64,000 nucleotides of DNA. Origin: Aquipseudomonas alcaligenes (GTDB lineage Bacteria; Pseudomonadota; Gammaproteobacteria; Pseudomonadales; Pseudomonadaceae). A model generated the notes under the pieces. That model had not been told where the DNA came from. It made no database searches and worked only from the letters and a program-made list of their open reading frames with translations. The translations under genes were made by a program, and so were the position numbers. Below are positions 17,161-26,371 of this stretch, one piece after another; the stretch's first letter is position 1; every line of letters starts with the position of its first letter. The stretch covers positions 1 through 64,000 of the forward strand of contig NZ_FTNW01000006.1 in NCBI RefSeq assembly GCF_900156545.1. The letters are read 5' to 3'.

Positions 17161-17186
17161 AAAAAGCCCGCCGAAGCGGGCTTTTT
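17161..17186 (-). terminator. Terminator of htpG
   Basis: AAAAAGCCCGC (17161-17171) and GCGGGCTTTTT (17176-17186) form an 11-base stem with a 4-base loop. It lies 15 bases beyond the htpG stop. Confidence 0.9.
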
Positions 17187-17200
17187 CACAGCTGGGCGGA

Positions 17201-19105
17201 TCAGGCGGACAGCTCGACCAGCAGCTTGTTGAGGCGGCGCACGTAGCTGGCCGGGTCCTTCAGGCTGTCGCCGGCGGCCAGGGCCGCCTGGTCGAAGAGG
17301 ATGTGCGACAGGTCGGCGAAGCGGTCCTCGTCGGCCTCGGCATCCAGCTTCTCGATCAGCGGGTGGCCCGGGTTGATCTCGAAGATCGGCTTGGACTCCG
17401 GCACCTTCTGCCCGCTGGCCTCGAGGATCTGGCGCATCTGCAGGCCCAGGTCCTGCTCACCGATGGCCAGGATCGCCGGCGAATCGGTCAGGCGGTGCGA
17501 CACGCGCACCTCGGCAACCTGCTCGCCCAGCGCGCCCTTGAGGCGCTCCAGCAGCCCTTCCTTGGCCTTGGCGACTTCTTCCTGGGCTTTCTTGTCCTCT
17601 TCCGAGTCCAGCTTGCCCAGGTCCAGGTCACCGCGCGCCACGTCGACGAAGTGCTTGCCGTCGAACTCGGTCAGGTAGCTCATCAGCCACTCGTCGATGC
17701 GATCGGTCAGCAGCAGCACTTCGATACCCTTCTTGCGGAAGACTTCCAGGTGCGGGCTGTTCTTGATCTGCGCGAAGGTCTCGCCGGTGAGGAAGTAGAT
17801 CTTGTCCTGGCCTTCCTTCATGCGGCCGATGTAGTCGGCCAGGCCGACGATCTGCTCGCCATCGTCGCCCTGGGTGGAAGCGAAGCGCAGCAGGCCGGCG
17901 ATCTTCTCCTTGTTGGCGAAGTCTTCCGCCGGGCCTTCCTTGAGCACCTGGCCGAAGGCCTTCCAGAACTGCTTGTACTGCTCGGGCTCGTTCTTCGCCA
18001 GCTTCTCCAGCATGTCCAGCACGCGCTTGGTCAGCGCCGACTTCATCGAGTCGATCACCGGGTCCTTCTGCAGGATCTCGCGGGAGACGTTGAGCGACAG
18101 GTCGTTGGAGTCGACCACACCCTTGATGAAGCGCAGGTACAGCGGCAGGAACTCGTCGGCCTGGTCCATGATGAACACGCGCTGCACATACAGCTTGAGG
18201 CCACGCGGCGCTTCGCGCTGGTACAGGTCGAACGGTGCGCGGCCCGGCACGTAGAGCAGCGAGGTGTATTCCAGCTTGCCCTCGACCTTGTTGTGGCTCC
18301 AGCTCAGCGGGTTCTCGAAGTCATGCGCGACGTGCTTGTAGAACTCCTGGTATTCCTCGTCCTTGACCTCGGTACGCGGACGGGTCCACAGCGCGCTGGC
18401 GCGGTTGACGGTTTCCCACTCGGTTTCCGCCGGCTTGTCCTGCTCCTCGCCGTAATGCTCTTTCGGCAACTCGATCGGCAGGGCGATGTGGTCGGAGTAC
18501 TTCTTGACGATGTTGCGCAGACGCCAGCCATCGGCGAATTCTTCTTCGCCGCTCTTCAGGTGCAGGACGATGCGGGTGCCGCGCTCGGCCTTGTCGACGG
18601 TGGCGACTTCGAACTCGCCCTCGCCCTTGCTCGACCAGTGCACGCCCTCGCTGGCGGCGGCCCCGGCACGACGTGTGTAGACGTCCACCTGGTCGGCAAC
18701 GATGAAGGCCGAGTAGAAGCCCACGCCGAACTGACCGATCAGGTGCGAGTCCTTCTTCTGGTCACCGGTGAGGTTCTTCATGAAGTCGGCGGTGCCGGAC
18801 TTGGCGATGGTGCCCAGGTGCGCTACCACTTCCTCGCGGCTCATGCCGATGCCGTTGTCCTCAAGGGTGACGGTCTTGGCGTCCTTGTCGAAGGACAGGC
18901 GGATCTTCAGCTCGGCGCCGCCTTCCAGCAGTTCGGGCTTGGCCAGCGCCTCGAAACGCAGCTTGTCGGCGGCGTCGGAGGCGTTGGAGATCAGCTCGCG
19001 AAGGAAGATTTCCTTGTTGGAATACAAGGAATGGATCATCAGGTGCAGCAGCTGCTTCACCTCGGTCTGGAAGCCCAGGGTTTCTTTTTGAGTTTCCACA
19101 CTCAT
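17201..19105 (-). CDS. htpG: Chaperone protein HtpG (Hsp90)
   Basis: Bacterial Hsp90, 634 aa. The N-terminal GHKL ATPase domain has [21 protein letters not shown] and [14 protein letters not shown]. The middle domain has [21 protein letters not shown], and the C-terminal dimerisation domain ends in NKLLVELSA. It helps refold stress-damaged clients with DnaK. The ATG at 19103-19105 is the family start; the frame is open 67 codons upstream without conservation. A sigma-32 promoter lies upstream, so heat induction is expected. Confidence 0.97.
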   Translation of the reverse strand: MSVETQKETLGFQTEVKQLLHLMIHSLYSNKEIFLRELISNASDAADKLRFEALAKPELLEGGAELKIRLSFDKDAKTVTLEDNGIGMSREEVVAHLGTIAKSGTADFMKNLTGDQKKDSHLIGQFGVGFYSAFIVADQVDVYTRRAGAAASEGVHWSSKGEGEFEVATVDKAERGTRIVLHLKSGEEEFADGWRLRNIVKKYSDHIALPIELPKEHYGEEQDKPAETEWETVNRASALWTRPRTEVKDEEYQEFYKHVAHDFENPLSWSHNKVEGKLEYTSLLYVPGRAPFDLYQREAPRGLKLYVQRVFIMDQADEFLPLYLRFIKGVVDSNDLSLNVSREILQKDPVIDSMKSALTKRVLDMLEKLAKNEPEQYKQFWKAFGQVLKEGPAEDFANKEKIAGLLRFASTQGDDGEQIVGLADYIGRMKEGQDKIYFLTGETFAQIKNSPHLEVFRKKGIEVLLLTDRIDEWLMSYLTEFDGKHFVDVARGDLDLGKLDSEEDKKAQEEVAKAKEGLLERLKGALGEQVAEVRVSHRLTDSPAILAIGEQDLGLQMRQILEASGQKVPESKPIFEINPGHPLIEKLDAEADEDRFADLSHILFDQAALAAGDSLKDPASYVRRLNKLLVELSA

Positions 19106-19159
19106 GGTCGTCGAACTCCACATGCAGGACAGGCCGCGTGATTGCGGCGGATGTCCTAC

Positions 19160-19187
19160 AGATGGGGAGTTCGGGAGAGATTTCAAG
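19160..19187 (-). promoter_or_regulatory. Sigma-32 heat-shock promoter of htpG
   Basis: On the minus strand CTTGAAA (complement at 19181-19187) and CCCCATCT (19160-19167) are separated by 13 bases, an excellent match to the RpoH consensus. The predicted leader is about 45-50 bases. Its 3' half contains a short imperfect hairpin (GGACA at 19127-19131 with TGTCC at 19152-19156). Confidence 0.85.
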
Positions 19188-19210
19188 GGCTTGTCTGCGC
19201 GACAAGCCCT
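19186..19210 (-). terminator. Inverted repeat overlapping the htpG -35 element
   Basis: AGGGCTTGTC (19186-19195) and GACAAGCCCT (19201-19210) are perfectly inverted with a 5-base loop. It lies 23 bases after the stop of the 416-residue gene and its downstream arm enters the sigma-32 -35 box. It could end the upstream transcript, although its U run is short. Confidence 0.55.
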
Positions 19211-19232
19211 GCGCGAGGGAGGCAGCCCGGTT

Positions 19233-20483
19233 TTAGGGCTCCAGCAGCTCGATGCGGGCGATTTCGTCCGGCTTGAACCTGAAGCTGGCCACCCCGCCGC
19301 CGCCACCCAGCTGCTGGGTGAGGCTGATGCTGCCGTCGCCTTCCACGCCGACGAAGCGCCCCTCTACCGTGCCACCACCGGCCTTGCTCACGCGCATGCT
19401 GAGGTTACGGTACTGCTCCGGGTTGCGCTGCAGGCGCGCCAGGGAGAAGCGTTGACGACGATCCAGCGGAGCCCTCGCGCTCTGCGACTGTGGCGCCTCT
19501 TCCGCAACAGCCGGCTTGGTCGCCTCAATGCGCCGCGGCTCGGCCAGCGCGGGGTAGTTGTCGCCCTGTACCCGCCAGCCCAGCGTGCCCTTCTCCAGCA
19601 CCAGCGCCAGATTCTGCTCGGCGCCGTTGATTCGGGCCTGCACCGTCAAGGGCAGCTGGGTGGCCGGGAAACTCACGTCCGGCAACTCTGCCAATTGCAC
19701 CAGGCGGGTGGCGAAGCGGCGCTGCAGATGGTCCTCGATCACCTTGGCCACTGTCTCGCGGGAGTCGAAGTGGGTGTCCAGGCGCCCGTCCTTGTAGCGC
19801 AGACGGTCGGCGAACAGCTCCAGGCGCCCACTCAGGCTGGTCTTGAACGATGGCGGCAACACCAGGTGGAAATCGCCCTGCAGTTTGTTCGGCGGCAACG
19901 CCTGCAGGTCCAGGTGCAGGGTGTAGCCCTTGCTCAACCGACGCGCCTCGGGTAGGTCCTGCTCGGGCAATAGCCAGCTGACTTCCACCTCCGGCAGGCG
20001 CCCCTCGTCACCGGGCAGCACATCCAGCCGCACCGGCGCCTTCTGCGCCTCGGGCAGGCGAATCTTCACTTCACGCCGCGCGAAGAAGTCGTCGCCTTCG
20101 CGCAGCACCAGCACACCGTCGATCAGCTCGGCGTATTGCGGGGCGAAGGAATGACCGTTGAGTTCGCCGTGCAGGGCGATATTCAGCTCGGCCGGCGCCT
20201 TGGCCGGCTCCTTCAGCCAGCGCAGGCTGAGAATCGCCTCCAGGCGCGCGGCGTCATGCGCGGCCAGCAGGGTCATGCCGACGATCAGCGGGATGCAACC
20301 CAGGGCCAGCAGGCCCACGGCCTTGCGCGCGGTGCGCCAGTGACGCAGCACATAGATCAGGGTGACCGGCGGAATCAGGCTACCCCAGCCCCACAACAGG
20401 CTGGTGGAGAAGGCCAGCATCACCAGCCAGACCAGGCCAGCCAGGATCAGCAGCAGGCCGCCGAGGATCAGCAACGCGTCCAT
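19233..20483 (-). CDS. Conserved membrane-anchored protein of unknown function, 416 aa
   Basis: Two or three N-terminal hydrophobic helices lie in the first 75 residues ([52 protein letters not shown]). A large soluble part follows with beta-rich stretches such as [23 protein letters not shown] and [17 protein letters not shown]. The C-terminal [16 protein letters not shown] is a small separate motif. I recognise no named family. A conserved hypothetical gene stands upstream of htpG in P. aeruginosa too (near PA1595), so the pairing is old. It may act in the envelope. Confidence 0.7.
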   Translation of the reverse strand: MDALLILGGLLLILAGLVWLVMLAFSTSLLWGWGSLIPPVTLIYVLRHWRTARKAVGLLALGCIPLIVGMTLLAAHDAARLEAILSLRWLKEPAKAPAELNIALHGELNGHSFAPQYAELIDGVLVLREGDDFFARREVKIRLPEAQKAPVRLDVLPGDEGRLPEVEVSWLLPEQDLPEARRLSKGYTLHLDLQALPPNKLQGDFHLVLPPSFKTSLSGRLELFADRLRYKDGRLDTHFDSRETVAKVIEDHLQRRFATRLVQLAELPDVSFPATQLPLTVQARINGAEQNLALVLEKGTLGWRVQGDNYPALAEPRRIEATKPAVAEEAPQSQSARAPLDRRQRFSLARLQRNPEQYRNLSMRVSKAGGGTVEGRFVGVEGDGSISLTQQLGGGGGVASFRFKPDEIARIELLEP

Positions 20484-20511
20484 TCGGTATTCCTTGTTAT
20501 TGTCGCTTCGA

Positions 20512-20958
20512 TCAGGGCTCGTCGACCTTGAAGTGGGCGCGGGCCGTGGCGATGGGTTCGCTCTGGCTGGTCTGCCAGGCCGTCATGGCGACGTTGGCCA
20601 CCCGACGCCCCTGGCGCCAGACCTGGCACTGAACGTAGGTGTCACGATAATGACCGGCGCGCAGGTAATCTATCGAGAAGTCGATGATTTTCGGCAAATG
20701 CGGAATGCCCATGAACATCAGCAGGTGGAGCATGGCGGCGTGCTCCATGAAGCCGGCGATCACCCCGCCATGCAGCGCCGGCAGGATCGGGTTGCCGATG
20801 TTGTCCTTACTCGCCGGCAGGCGGAACACCATGTCGTCGCCCAGGCGCAGGCACTCGATGCCGATCAGCTTGGCATAGGGAATCAGACTGATCAGGGCGT
20901 CGTAGTCGTTCTTCTCGTGGGCTTCGCGCACCAGGGTATTGAGGTTCAGAGCGGCCAT
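20512..20958 (-). CDS. Hotdog-fold thioesterase, PaaI-like (second of a pair)
   Basis: A 148-residue single hotdog domain. PALHGGVIAGFMEHAAMLHL carries the conserved HGG segment of PaaI-type acyl-CoA thioesterases, and IDFSIDYLRAG is the second conserved strand. It should hydrolyse acyl-CoA thioesters of unknown specificity. The ATG shares one base with the stop of the upstream thioesterase (TGATG), so the two are coupled and probably arose by duplication. The usual catalytic Asp/Glu of the family is not obvious; a Glu lies in FMEHAA. Confidence 0.8.
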   Translation of the reverse strand: MAALNLNTLVREAHEKNDYDALISLIPYAKLIGIECLRLGDDMVFRLPASKDNIGNPILPALHGGVIAGFMEHAAMLHLLMFMGIPHLPKIIDFSIDYLRAGHYRDTYVQCQVWRQGRRVANVAMTAWQTSQSEPIATARAHFKVDEP

Positions 20959-21434
20959 CAGGCGGCACCTCCCTGAATCTCGCGCTTGAGGTCCTTGTCG
21001 CCCTGGGCGCCCTTGCCCATGCGCATGAAGGCACCGACCACATGGGCGATGGGCTCGTCGGGGTTGTCCTGATAGGCATAGCCACGGGTGAAGATGACGT
21101 TCTCGGTCACCCGGTAGCACTCGGCGAAGCCGTAGACGTCCTTGTGCGGCTGGGCCGGGCGCATGTAGTCGATGCGCAGGTCGAGGGTCGGACAGATTTC
21201 GAACTCCGGCAGCACGCAGACGGTGGAGATGCCGCAGGTGGTGTCCATCAGCGTGGTAATGGCGCCGCCATGAATCACGCCGCTCTCGGGATTGCCGATG
21301 ATCTGGGTGCTGTAGGGCAGGCGCAGGGTCAGCCCCTCGGGCTTGGCTGCGTGCACGCTCATGCCCAGCACCTGGCAGTGGCGCAGGGCCGAAAGGAAGC
21401 GCTCGGCACGCTCTAGAACAGGGTTATCGCTCAT
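20958..21434 (-). CDS. Hotdog-fold thioesterase, PaaI-like (first of a pair)
   Basis: A 158-residue hotdog thioesterase. NPESGVIHGGAITTLMDTTCG is the HGG plus TLMD catalytic segment, with the Asp expected as the general base. LDLRIDYMRPA follows. It differs from its partner mainly in this intact Asp. I chose the ATG at 21432-21434 because the residues before it are not conserved-looking. Both genes probably clear acyl-CoA or aryl-CoA intermediates. Confidence 0.82.
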   Translation of the reverse strand: MSDNPVLERAERFLSALRHCQVLGMSVHAAKPEGLTLRLPYSTQIIGNPESGVIHGGAITTLMDTTCGISTVCVLPEFEICPTLDLRIDYMRPAQPHKDVYGFAECYRVTENVIFTRGYAYQDNPDEPIAHVVGAFMRMGKGAQGDKDLKREIQGGAA

Positions 21435-21612
21435 GACTGCAGTTCCTGGCGATGTTGCAAAAGGCGCGCATGATACCCCCTCGAACAACTCCGCACACAG
21501 CACTCGAGACGTGACCCAGCGCACGCTTGGCCGGATGCGGCGGAACTTTGGCCGCTCCGCCGCCCTCCTAAGTGAGGATTCAGAATAGTCCCGTCAGTAA
21601 AGGAGAGACGAC

Positions 21613-21903
21613 ATGAGCAAACCATTCACCTATGCCCTGCTGCTGGCCGCCATGCTGGGCCTGGCCGCTTGCGAACAGTCCGCCGAAGACAAGGTGGAGT
21701 CGGCCAAGGAAAATGCGTCCGAGGCCATGGAGTCCCTCGGCGAAGCGGCCAAGGACACCGGCGCGGCCATCGAGCAGAAGACCGACGAGGTGCTGGGCAA
21801 GGAGCCGACCACCGGCGAGAAAGTCGAAGACGCGGCAGGCAAGGCGGCCGATGCCATCGAGGAAGCCGGCGACGAAGCCAAGGATACGATCGACGCTCAG
21901 TAA
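21613..21903 (+). CDS. Small lipoprotein rich in Ala and Glu
   Basis: A 96-residue protein. The signal peptide ends in the lipobox LAAC, so Cys20 should be lipidated and the protein anchored to a membrane. The mature part is a run of amphipathic heptad-like repeats (EDKVESAKENASEAMESLG, KVEDAAGKAADAIEEAGDE), as in LEA- or YtxH-like stress proteins. AGGAGAG precedes the ATG. It is monocistronic, with a terminator shared with the next convergent gene. A stress role is inference. Confidence 0.78.
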   Translation: MSKPFTYALLLAAMLGLAACEQSAEDKVESAKENASEAMESLGEAAKDTGAAIEQKTDEVLGKEPTTGEKVEDAAGKAADAIEEAGDEAKDTIDAQ

Positions 21904-21907
21904 AACC

Positions 21908-21933
21908 AGAAGGCCCGCCGATGCGGGCCTTCT
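21908..21933. terminator. Terminator between the lipoprotein and MAPEG genes
   Basis: AGAAGGCCCGC (21908-21918) and GCGGGCCTTCT (21923-21933) form an 11-base stem with a 4-base loop between convergent genes. U runs are weak. Confidence 0.8.
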
Positions 21934-21938
21934 GCTAT

Positions 21939-22334
21939 TCAGGCCAGCGCCGGACTGAGCATCAGCAACAGGCTGCAGAGCAGCCCCACCACCCAGACCA
22001 GACTGCGCTGCCAGGCCAGGTCGATCCAGTACAGCACCAGGTACAGCACCCGGGCGATCACGAACAGCACGGCGGCAGCATCCACCAGCACACCCTGGCT
22101 CTGGGTCACATGCGCGACCAGCACGCCCGCGGCGAACAACGGAAAGGCCTCGAAGCTGTTCTGGTGCGCCGCCAGGGCACGCGCCCCGAACCCCGTCAGA
22201 CGTGCCTGCTGGGCGCGAGGATGATGGTTGTCATAGCGCCCTCCTCCTTCCGTCGCCATGGCCTTGGCCACCGGAATCTTGGCCAGGAAGATCAGCACCG
22301 CACTGAAGAACAGGCACCACAGGGGTAGTGTCAT
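21939..22334 (-). CDS. MAPEG family membrane protein
   Basis: A 131-residue inner-membrane protein with about four helices. LPLWCLFFSAVLIFLAKIPVA starts the first, followed by RAQQARLTGFGARALAAHQNSFEAFPLF, the conserved Arg-rich and HQNSFEAF loop of the MAPEG family (membrane-associated proteins of eicosanoid and glutathione metabolism). Bacterial members sometimes show glutathione transferase activity; the substrate here is unknown. The ATG at 22332-22334 follows AAGGAGAG. Confidence 0.85.
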   Translation of the reverse strand: MTLPLWCLFFSAVLIFLAKIPVAKAMATEGGGRYDNHHPRAQQARLTGFGARALAAHQNSFEAFPLFAAGVLVAHVTQSQGVLVDAAAVLFVIARVLYLVLYWIDLAWQRSLVWVVGLLCSLLLMLSPALA

Positions 22335-22447
22335 GAAGGTCTCTCCTTGATCGCCTTGGGTTTGACCCTGCAGCATGGAGAGCAAATCGAAGTGCGGCAA
22401 GTCGCAACCGCTGGATTGGGCGAATGCCTGGAGAGGAACAGCGAGGA

Positions 22448-22534
22448 TGGTGCCCGAAGCCGGACTCGAACCGGCATGCCATTGCTGGCGAGGGATTTTA
22501 AGTCCCCTGCGTCTACCGATTTCGCCATTCGGGC
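22448..22534 (-). tRNA. tRNA-Leu (UAA)
   Basis: An 87-base gene with a long variable arm and anticodon UAA within CUUAAAA. The acceptor GCCCGAA pairs with UUCGGGC, and CCA is encoded. It is the last tRNA of the Gly-Cys-Leu cluster. Confidence 0.95.
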
Positions 22535-22616
22535 GGTAGCGCTGTGAAGCGAGGGCTGGACTATATACAGCCCGCGCCAGCCCGGCAAGGCTGAGAAAAG
22601 CTTGGCCGATACAAGC

Positions 22617-22652
22617 AAAAAGCCCCGTAGATCAACAACCTACGGGGCTTTT
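22617..22652 (-). terminator. Hairpin between tRNA-Cys and tRNA-Leu
   Basis: GCCCCGTAG (22622-22630) and CTACGGGGC (22640-22648) form a 9-base stem flanked by A and T runs. It may be a terminator after tRNA-Cys. The Leu gene would then need read-through or its own promoter. Confidence 0.7.
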
Positions 22653-22658
22653 CTATAG

Positions 22659-22732
22659 TGGAGGCCGATACCGGAATCGAACCGATGTACGCGGATTTGC
22701 AATCCGCTGCATAACCACTCTGCTAATCGGCC
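22659..22732 (-). tRNA. tRNA-Cys (GCA)
   Basis: A 74-base gene with acceptor GGCCGAU pairing AUCGGCC, anticodon GCA within UUGCAAA and encoded CCA. It matches cysT in the E. coli cluster. Confidence 0.95.
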
Positions 22733-22741
22733 TCAAACGAA

Positions 22742-22762
22742 GACGCCGCTTACCGCGGCGTC
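22742..22762 (-). other. Hairpin between tRNA-Gly and tRNA-Cys
   Basis: GACGCCGC (22742-22749) and GCGGCGTC (22755-22762) pair with a 5-base loop. It is probably a processing structure within the tRNA transcript. Confidence 0.5.
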
Positions 22763-22775
22763 AACGTCAACAAAC

Positions 22776-22851
<76 letters not shown>

Positions 22852-22917
22852 GTCTTGGTGACGGGCGCCATTTTATAGATTCACCGCGCCTCGTCAACCC
22901 CTTGATTCAAAAATACT

Positions 22918-23478
22918 TTATTTCTTTTCCGCGTCGATGCTGAGGTGCGGCCAGGCCGCCAACAGGTACTGCAGCATGGACCACAGGGTAAGCGCGGCGG
23001 CGATGATCAGCAGTACATATCCCATACCGACCCAGACCGTGAGATGCGGTGGATTGCCCAGCAGGATGACCAGGGCGACCATCTGCGCGGCGGTTTTCCA
23101 CTTGCCCAGCTGCGACACCGCCACCTGAGCGCGTGCGCCCAGTTCGGCCATCCATTCGCGCAATGCGGACACCACGATCTCGCGACCGATGATGATCACC
23201 GCCGGCAGGCTCAGCCACAGGTTGGCGTGCTCTTCCACCAGCAGCACCAGCGCCACGGCCACCATCAGCTTGTCGGCTACCGGGTCGAGAAAGGCGCCGA
23301 ATGGCGTGCTCTGCTCCCAGCGGCGGGCCAGGTAGCCGTCGAACCAGTCGGTGATCGCCGCCAGAGCGAACACGGCACTGGCCGCCCAATAGCTCCAGGA
23401 GAACGGCAGATAGAAGAACAGAATGAAGACTGGAATCAGGGCGACGCGCAGTAGGGTGAGCAGATTGGGGATGTTCAT
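22918..23478 (-). CDS. pgsA: CDP-diacylglycerol-glycerol-3-phosphate 3-phosphatidyltransferase
   Basis: PgsA makes phosphatidylglycerol phosphate from CDP-diacylglycerol and glycerol 3-phosphate in the inner membrane, the committed step to PG and cardiolipin. It has 186 aa and several membrane helices. The CDP-alcohol phosphotransferase motif is visible as DGYLARRW with [11 protein letters not shown], which holds the metal-binding aspartates. I chose the ATG that begins [11 protein letters not shown], the family start. It lies 33 bases after uvrC in the gacA-uvrC-pgsA unit. Confidence 0.95.
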   Translation of the reverse strand: MNIPNLLTLLRVALIPVFILFFYLPFSWSYWAASAVFALAAITDWFDGYLARRWEQSTPFGAFLDPVADKLMVAVALVLLVEEHANLWLSLPAVIIIGREIVVSALREWMAELGARAQVAVSQLGKWKTAAQMVALVILLGNPPHLTVWVGMGYVLLIIAAALTLWSMLQYLLAAWPHLSIDAEKK

Positions 23479-23511
23479 CGGGACCACTGGCCAGCGAATT
23501 GAGCGGGCATT

Positions 23512-25338
23512 CTACTCGCTGTGCAGGGCCGCATAAATCGACTCGGCCAGCTTTTTACTGATGCCCGGCGCCTTGGCGATTTCATCGATGCTGGCGCGAT
23601 TGAGCTCCTGCAGCCCGCCGAAATGCTTGAGCAGCTCGCGCCGCCGCTTGGGCCCGACTCCGGCCACCTCCTCCAGGCTGGACGTGCGACGCGCCTTGCC
23701 ACGCCGTGCACGATGGCCGGTGATGGCGAAACGGTGCGCCTCGTCGCGAATCTGCTGGATCAGGTGCAGCGCCGGCGAGTCGGCCGGCAGGGTGAATTCA
23801 TGCTCGGCATCATTGAGGTAGAGGGTTTCCAGGCCCGGCTTGCGGGTTACACCCTTGGCCACGCCGAGCAGGATCAGCTCCGGCACCGCCAGCTCCTGCA
23901 GTACCTCGCGCGCCATGGCCATCTGCCCCTTGCCACCGTCCACCAGCAGGATATCCGGAAGCTTGCCATCGCCGTCCTTCAGCTTGCTGAAACGCCGGGT
24001 CAGCGCCTGGTGCATGGCCGCATAGTCGTCGCCCGCGGTGATGCCCTCGATATTGAAGCGCCGGTAGTCGGACTTCAGCGGCCCCTCCGGCCCGAACACC
24101 ACGCAGGAGGCCACCGTCGCCTCGCCGCTGGAGTGGCTGATGTCGTAACACTCCAGGCGCTGCGGCGGCTCGTCCAGATCCAGCGCCTCGGCCAGAGCCT
24201 CGAAACGCGCTGCGACGTGTTGGCGATTGGCCAGGCGCGCGCCCAGAGCCTGCTCGGCGTTGGTCAGCGCCAGCTGCTGCCAGCGCGCCCGCGTGCCGCG
24301 AACCCGGTGACTGATGGCGATTTCACGCCCGCGCAGCTCGGCGACGGCCGCCGCCAGGGTCGGCAGATCCTCGTGCATGACATTGACGATCAGCTCGCTC
24401 GGCATGTCGCGCTCGTGACTGGACAGGTAGTACTGCGCGAGAAACGCCATCAGCACGGCACCGCCCTCTTCCTCGATACCCACCTGCGGGAAGAAATTCT
24501 TGCTGCCCAGCACACGGCCGCCGCGCACGCTGATCAGATGCACGCAGGCGCCGCCCGGATTGACCACGGCCGCGATCACATCCACATCGCCACTGCCGCC
24601 CTCCATGCTCTGCTGGTCCTGCACCCGGCGCAGCAGCGCTATCTGGTCACGCAGTTCGGCGGCGCGCTCGAACTCCAACCCCATCGCCGCGCGCTCCATG
24701 GCGGCGGACAGCTCATCGGCCAGAGCGTTGCTGCGCCCCTCCAGGAACATCACCGAGTGGCGCACATCCTCGGCGTACTCGGCCGGCTCCACCAGGCCGA
24801 CGCAGGGCGCCTTGCAGCGCTTGATCTGGTATTGCAGGCAAGGCCGGGTGCGGTTCTTGAAGTAACTGTCCTCGCACTGGCGCACCAGGAAAGTCTTCTG
24901 CAGCAGCGCCAGGCTCTCGCGAATGGCTCCGGCACTCGGATAGGGGCCGAAATAGCGCCCCTTCGCCGACTTGGCGCCGCGGTGAATACCCAGGCGCGGG
25001 TAGTCGCCGTCGGAGAGCAGCACGTAGGGGTAGGACTTATCGTCGCGCAGCAGGATGTTGTAGGGCGGCCGCCATTCCTTGATCAGCGTCTGCTCCAGCA
25101 ACAGCGCCTCGGTCTCGTTGGCCACTATGGTGGTCTCGACCTGGGCGATCCGCGCCACCAGTGCTGCGGTCTTCGGTGCCAGGCCGGTCTTGCGGAAATA
25201 GCTGGCCAGGCGCTTCTTCAGATTCGACGCCTTGCCGACATAGAGCAGCCGGCTCTGTTCGTCGAACATCCGGTACACACCCGGCCTGCCGCTGCAGGTG
25301 GCGAGAAAAGCAGAAGAGTCGAAAGCAGTAGCGGTCAT
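23512..25338 (-). CDS. uvrC: Excinuclease ABC subunit C
   Basis: UvrC makes both cuts of nucleotide excision repair after UvrAB load on damaged DNA. It has 608 aa. The N-terminal GIY-YIG nuclease has [21 protein letters not shown], followed by the Cys-rich [21 protein letters not shown], the UVR segment, the RNase H-like 3' nuclease ([30 protein letters not shown]) and a C-terminal helix-hairpin-helix ([20 protein letters not shown]). It sits between gacA and pgsA. Confidence 0.97.
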   Translation of the reverse strand: MTATAFDSSAFLATCSGRPGVYRMFDEQSRLLYVGKASNLKKRLASYFRKTGLAPKTAALVARIAQVETTIVANETEALLLEQTLIKEWRPPYNILLRDDKSYPYVLLSDGDYPRLGIHRGAKSAKGRYFGPYPSAGAIRESLALLQKTFLVRQCEDSYFKNRTRPCLQYQIKRCKAPCVGLVEPAEYAEDVRHSVMFLEGRSNALADELSAAMERAAMGLEFERAAELRDQIALLRRVQDQQSMEGGSGDVDVIAAVVNPGGACVHLISVRGGRVLGSKNFFPQVGIEEEGGAVLMAFLAQYYLSSHERDMPSELIVNVMHEDLPTLAAAVAELRGREIAISHRVRGTRARWQQLALTNAEQALGARLANRQHVAARFEALAEALDLDEPPQRLECYDISHSSGEATVASCVVFGPEGPLKSDYRRFNIEGITAGDDYAAMHQALTRRFSKLKDGDGKLPDILLVDGGKGQMAMAREVLQELAVPELILLGVAKGVTRKPGLETLYLNDAEHEFTLPADSPALHLIQQIRDEAHRFAITGHRARRGKARRTSSLEEVAGVGPKRRRELLKHFGGLQELNRASIDEIAKAPGISKKLAESIYAALHSE

Positions 25339-25407
25339 CGCAACAGGCAGGCCAGAAAGACGAAGAGGACGCAGTTTACGTCCTCTTTCATCGCTTACCC
25401 AAGGCTG

Positions 25408-26052
25408 TCAGCCGACGGCGTCGACCATGCCGTGACGCACCGCCAGCAGCGCCAGCTCGACGTCGCTGGTGATCGAGAGCTTCTCGTAGATGCGGTAGCG
25501 GTAGGTATTCACCGTCTTCGGCGACAGGCACAGCTTGTCGGAGATGGTTTGCACCTTCTGGCAGTTGGCGATCATCAGGGCGATCTGGATTTCGCGCTCG
25601 GACAGCAGATCGAAGGGCGACCCACCGCTGTTCGGCTGGAAGGACTTGAGCGCCAGCTGCTGGGCAATCTGCGGACTGAGGTAGCGCTGACCGGCGAACG
25701 CCATGCGGATGGCCTGGACCATTTCCTCCAGCGCCGCGCCCTTGGTCAGGTAACCCGCCGCACCGGCCTGCAACAGGCGCGTGGGGAACAGGTCATCTTC
25801 GCAGGCGGTAACCGCGACGACTTTCAGATCGGGATGACTGCGCAGCAGTTTGCGGGTGGCTTCGAGGCCGCCGATACCGGGCATCTTGACGTCCATCAGG
25901 ACGACGTCCGGCTTGATCTCGCGCACCTTCTTCAGGGCTTCCTCGCCGGAATCGGCCTGGCCGATCACCTGCAGGCCATCGATATCGGCCAGCATGCGGG
26001 TGATGCCCGTACGCACCAGATCGTGGTCGTCGACCACCAGCACCTTAATCAA
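25408..26052 (-). CDS. gacA: Response regulator GacA
   Basis: GacA is the response regulator of the GacS/GacA system. It turns on small RNAs that titrate RsmA. It has 214 aa: a receiver with VLVVDDHDLVR, acceptor Asp in VVLMDVKMPGIGG and Lys in AGYLTKGAA, and a LuxR-type helix-turn-helix (LSEREIQIALMIANCQKVQ, LCLSPKTVNTYRYRIYEKL). The start is a TTG at 26050-26052, with GAGGTG before it. The frame runs further upstream with no ribosome site and unrelated residues. A TTG start is also reported for gacA in other pseudomonads. It leads gacA-uvrC-pgsA. Confidence 0.94.
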   Translation of the reverse strand: MIKVLVVDDHDLVRTGITRMLADIDGLQVIGQADSGEEALKKVREIKPDVVLMDVKMPGIGGLEATRKLLRSHPDLKVVAVTACEDDLFPTRLLQAGAAGYLTKGAALEEMVQAIRMAFAGQRYLSPQIAQQLALKSFQPNSGGSPFDLLSEREIQIALMIANCQKVQTISDKLCLSPKTVNTYRYRIYEKLSITSDVELALLAVRHGMVDAVG

Positions 26053-26093
26053 GCGACACCTCGCTGCCCCAAACAGCCAAGATAAGAACCTAG

Positions 26094-26142
26094 CTTGGCG
26101 CAAAACCGCCAGAAAGCAAACGCCAGAAAACCGTGCTTGGCG
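26094..26142. repeat. Repeats between tRNA-Ser and gacA
   Basis: CGCCAGAAA occurs directly repeated at 26107-26115 and 26121-26129. It is flanked by the inverse TTGGCG at about 26095 and 26137. The block lies 40-90 bases before the gacA start and may be a regulatory site or the end of the tRNA transcript. Confidence 0.45.
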
Positions 26143-26161
26143 GATCAAGGTCGAGAAAAGA

Positions 26162-26249
26162 TGGCGGAGGCGGTGAGATTCGAACTCACGGATAGTTGCC
26201 CATCGGCGGTTTTCAAGACCGCTGCCTTAAACCACTCGGCCACACCTCC
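26162..26249 (-). tRNA. tRNA-Ser (UGA)
   Basis: An 88-base gene with a long variable arm. The acceptor GGAGGUG pairs with CGCCUCC, the anticodon is UGA within CUUGAAA, and CCA is encoded. It is upstream of gacA on the same strand. Confidence 0.95.
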
Positions 26250-26371
26250 GCATTCGCGGGCCGCCATACTACCCGAACGCAACACACTGTCAAACTCTGA
26301 CGATTGGCAGGCGGATGCGCTCTGTTATGATCGACTCGACTACGGATTTTCACCCCCTCAGGAGGGACGTC

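Noticed and set aside
17303..19141. A 612-codon frame antisense to htpG
   Set aside because: A shadow of the Hsp90 coding sequence in a GC-rich genome.
22859..22930. An ANR/FNR-like site near CTTGATTCAAAAAT
   Set aside because: The half-sites do not have the TTGAT-N4-ATCAA spacing, and the position lies between tRNA-Gly and the 3' end of pgsA.
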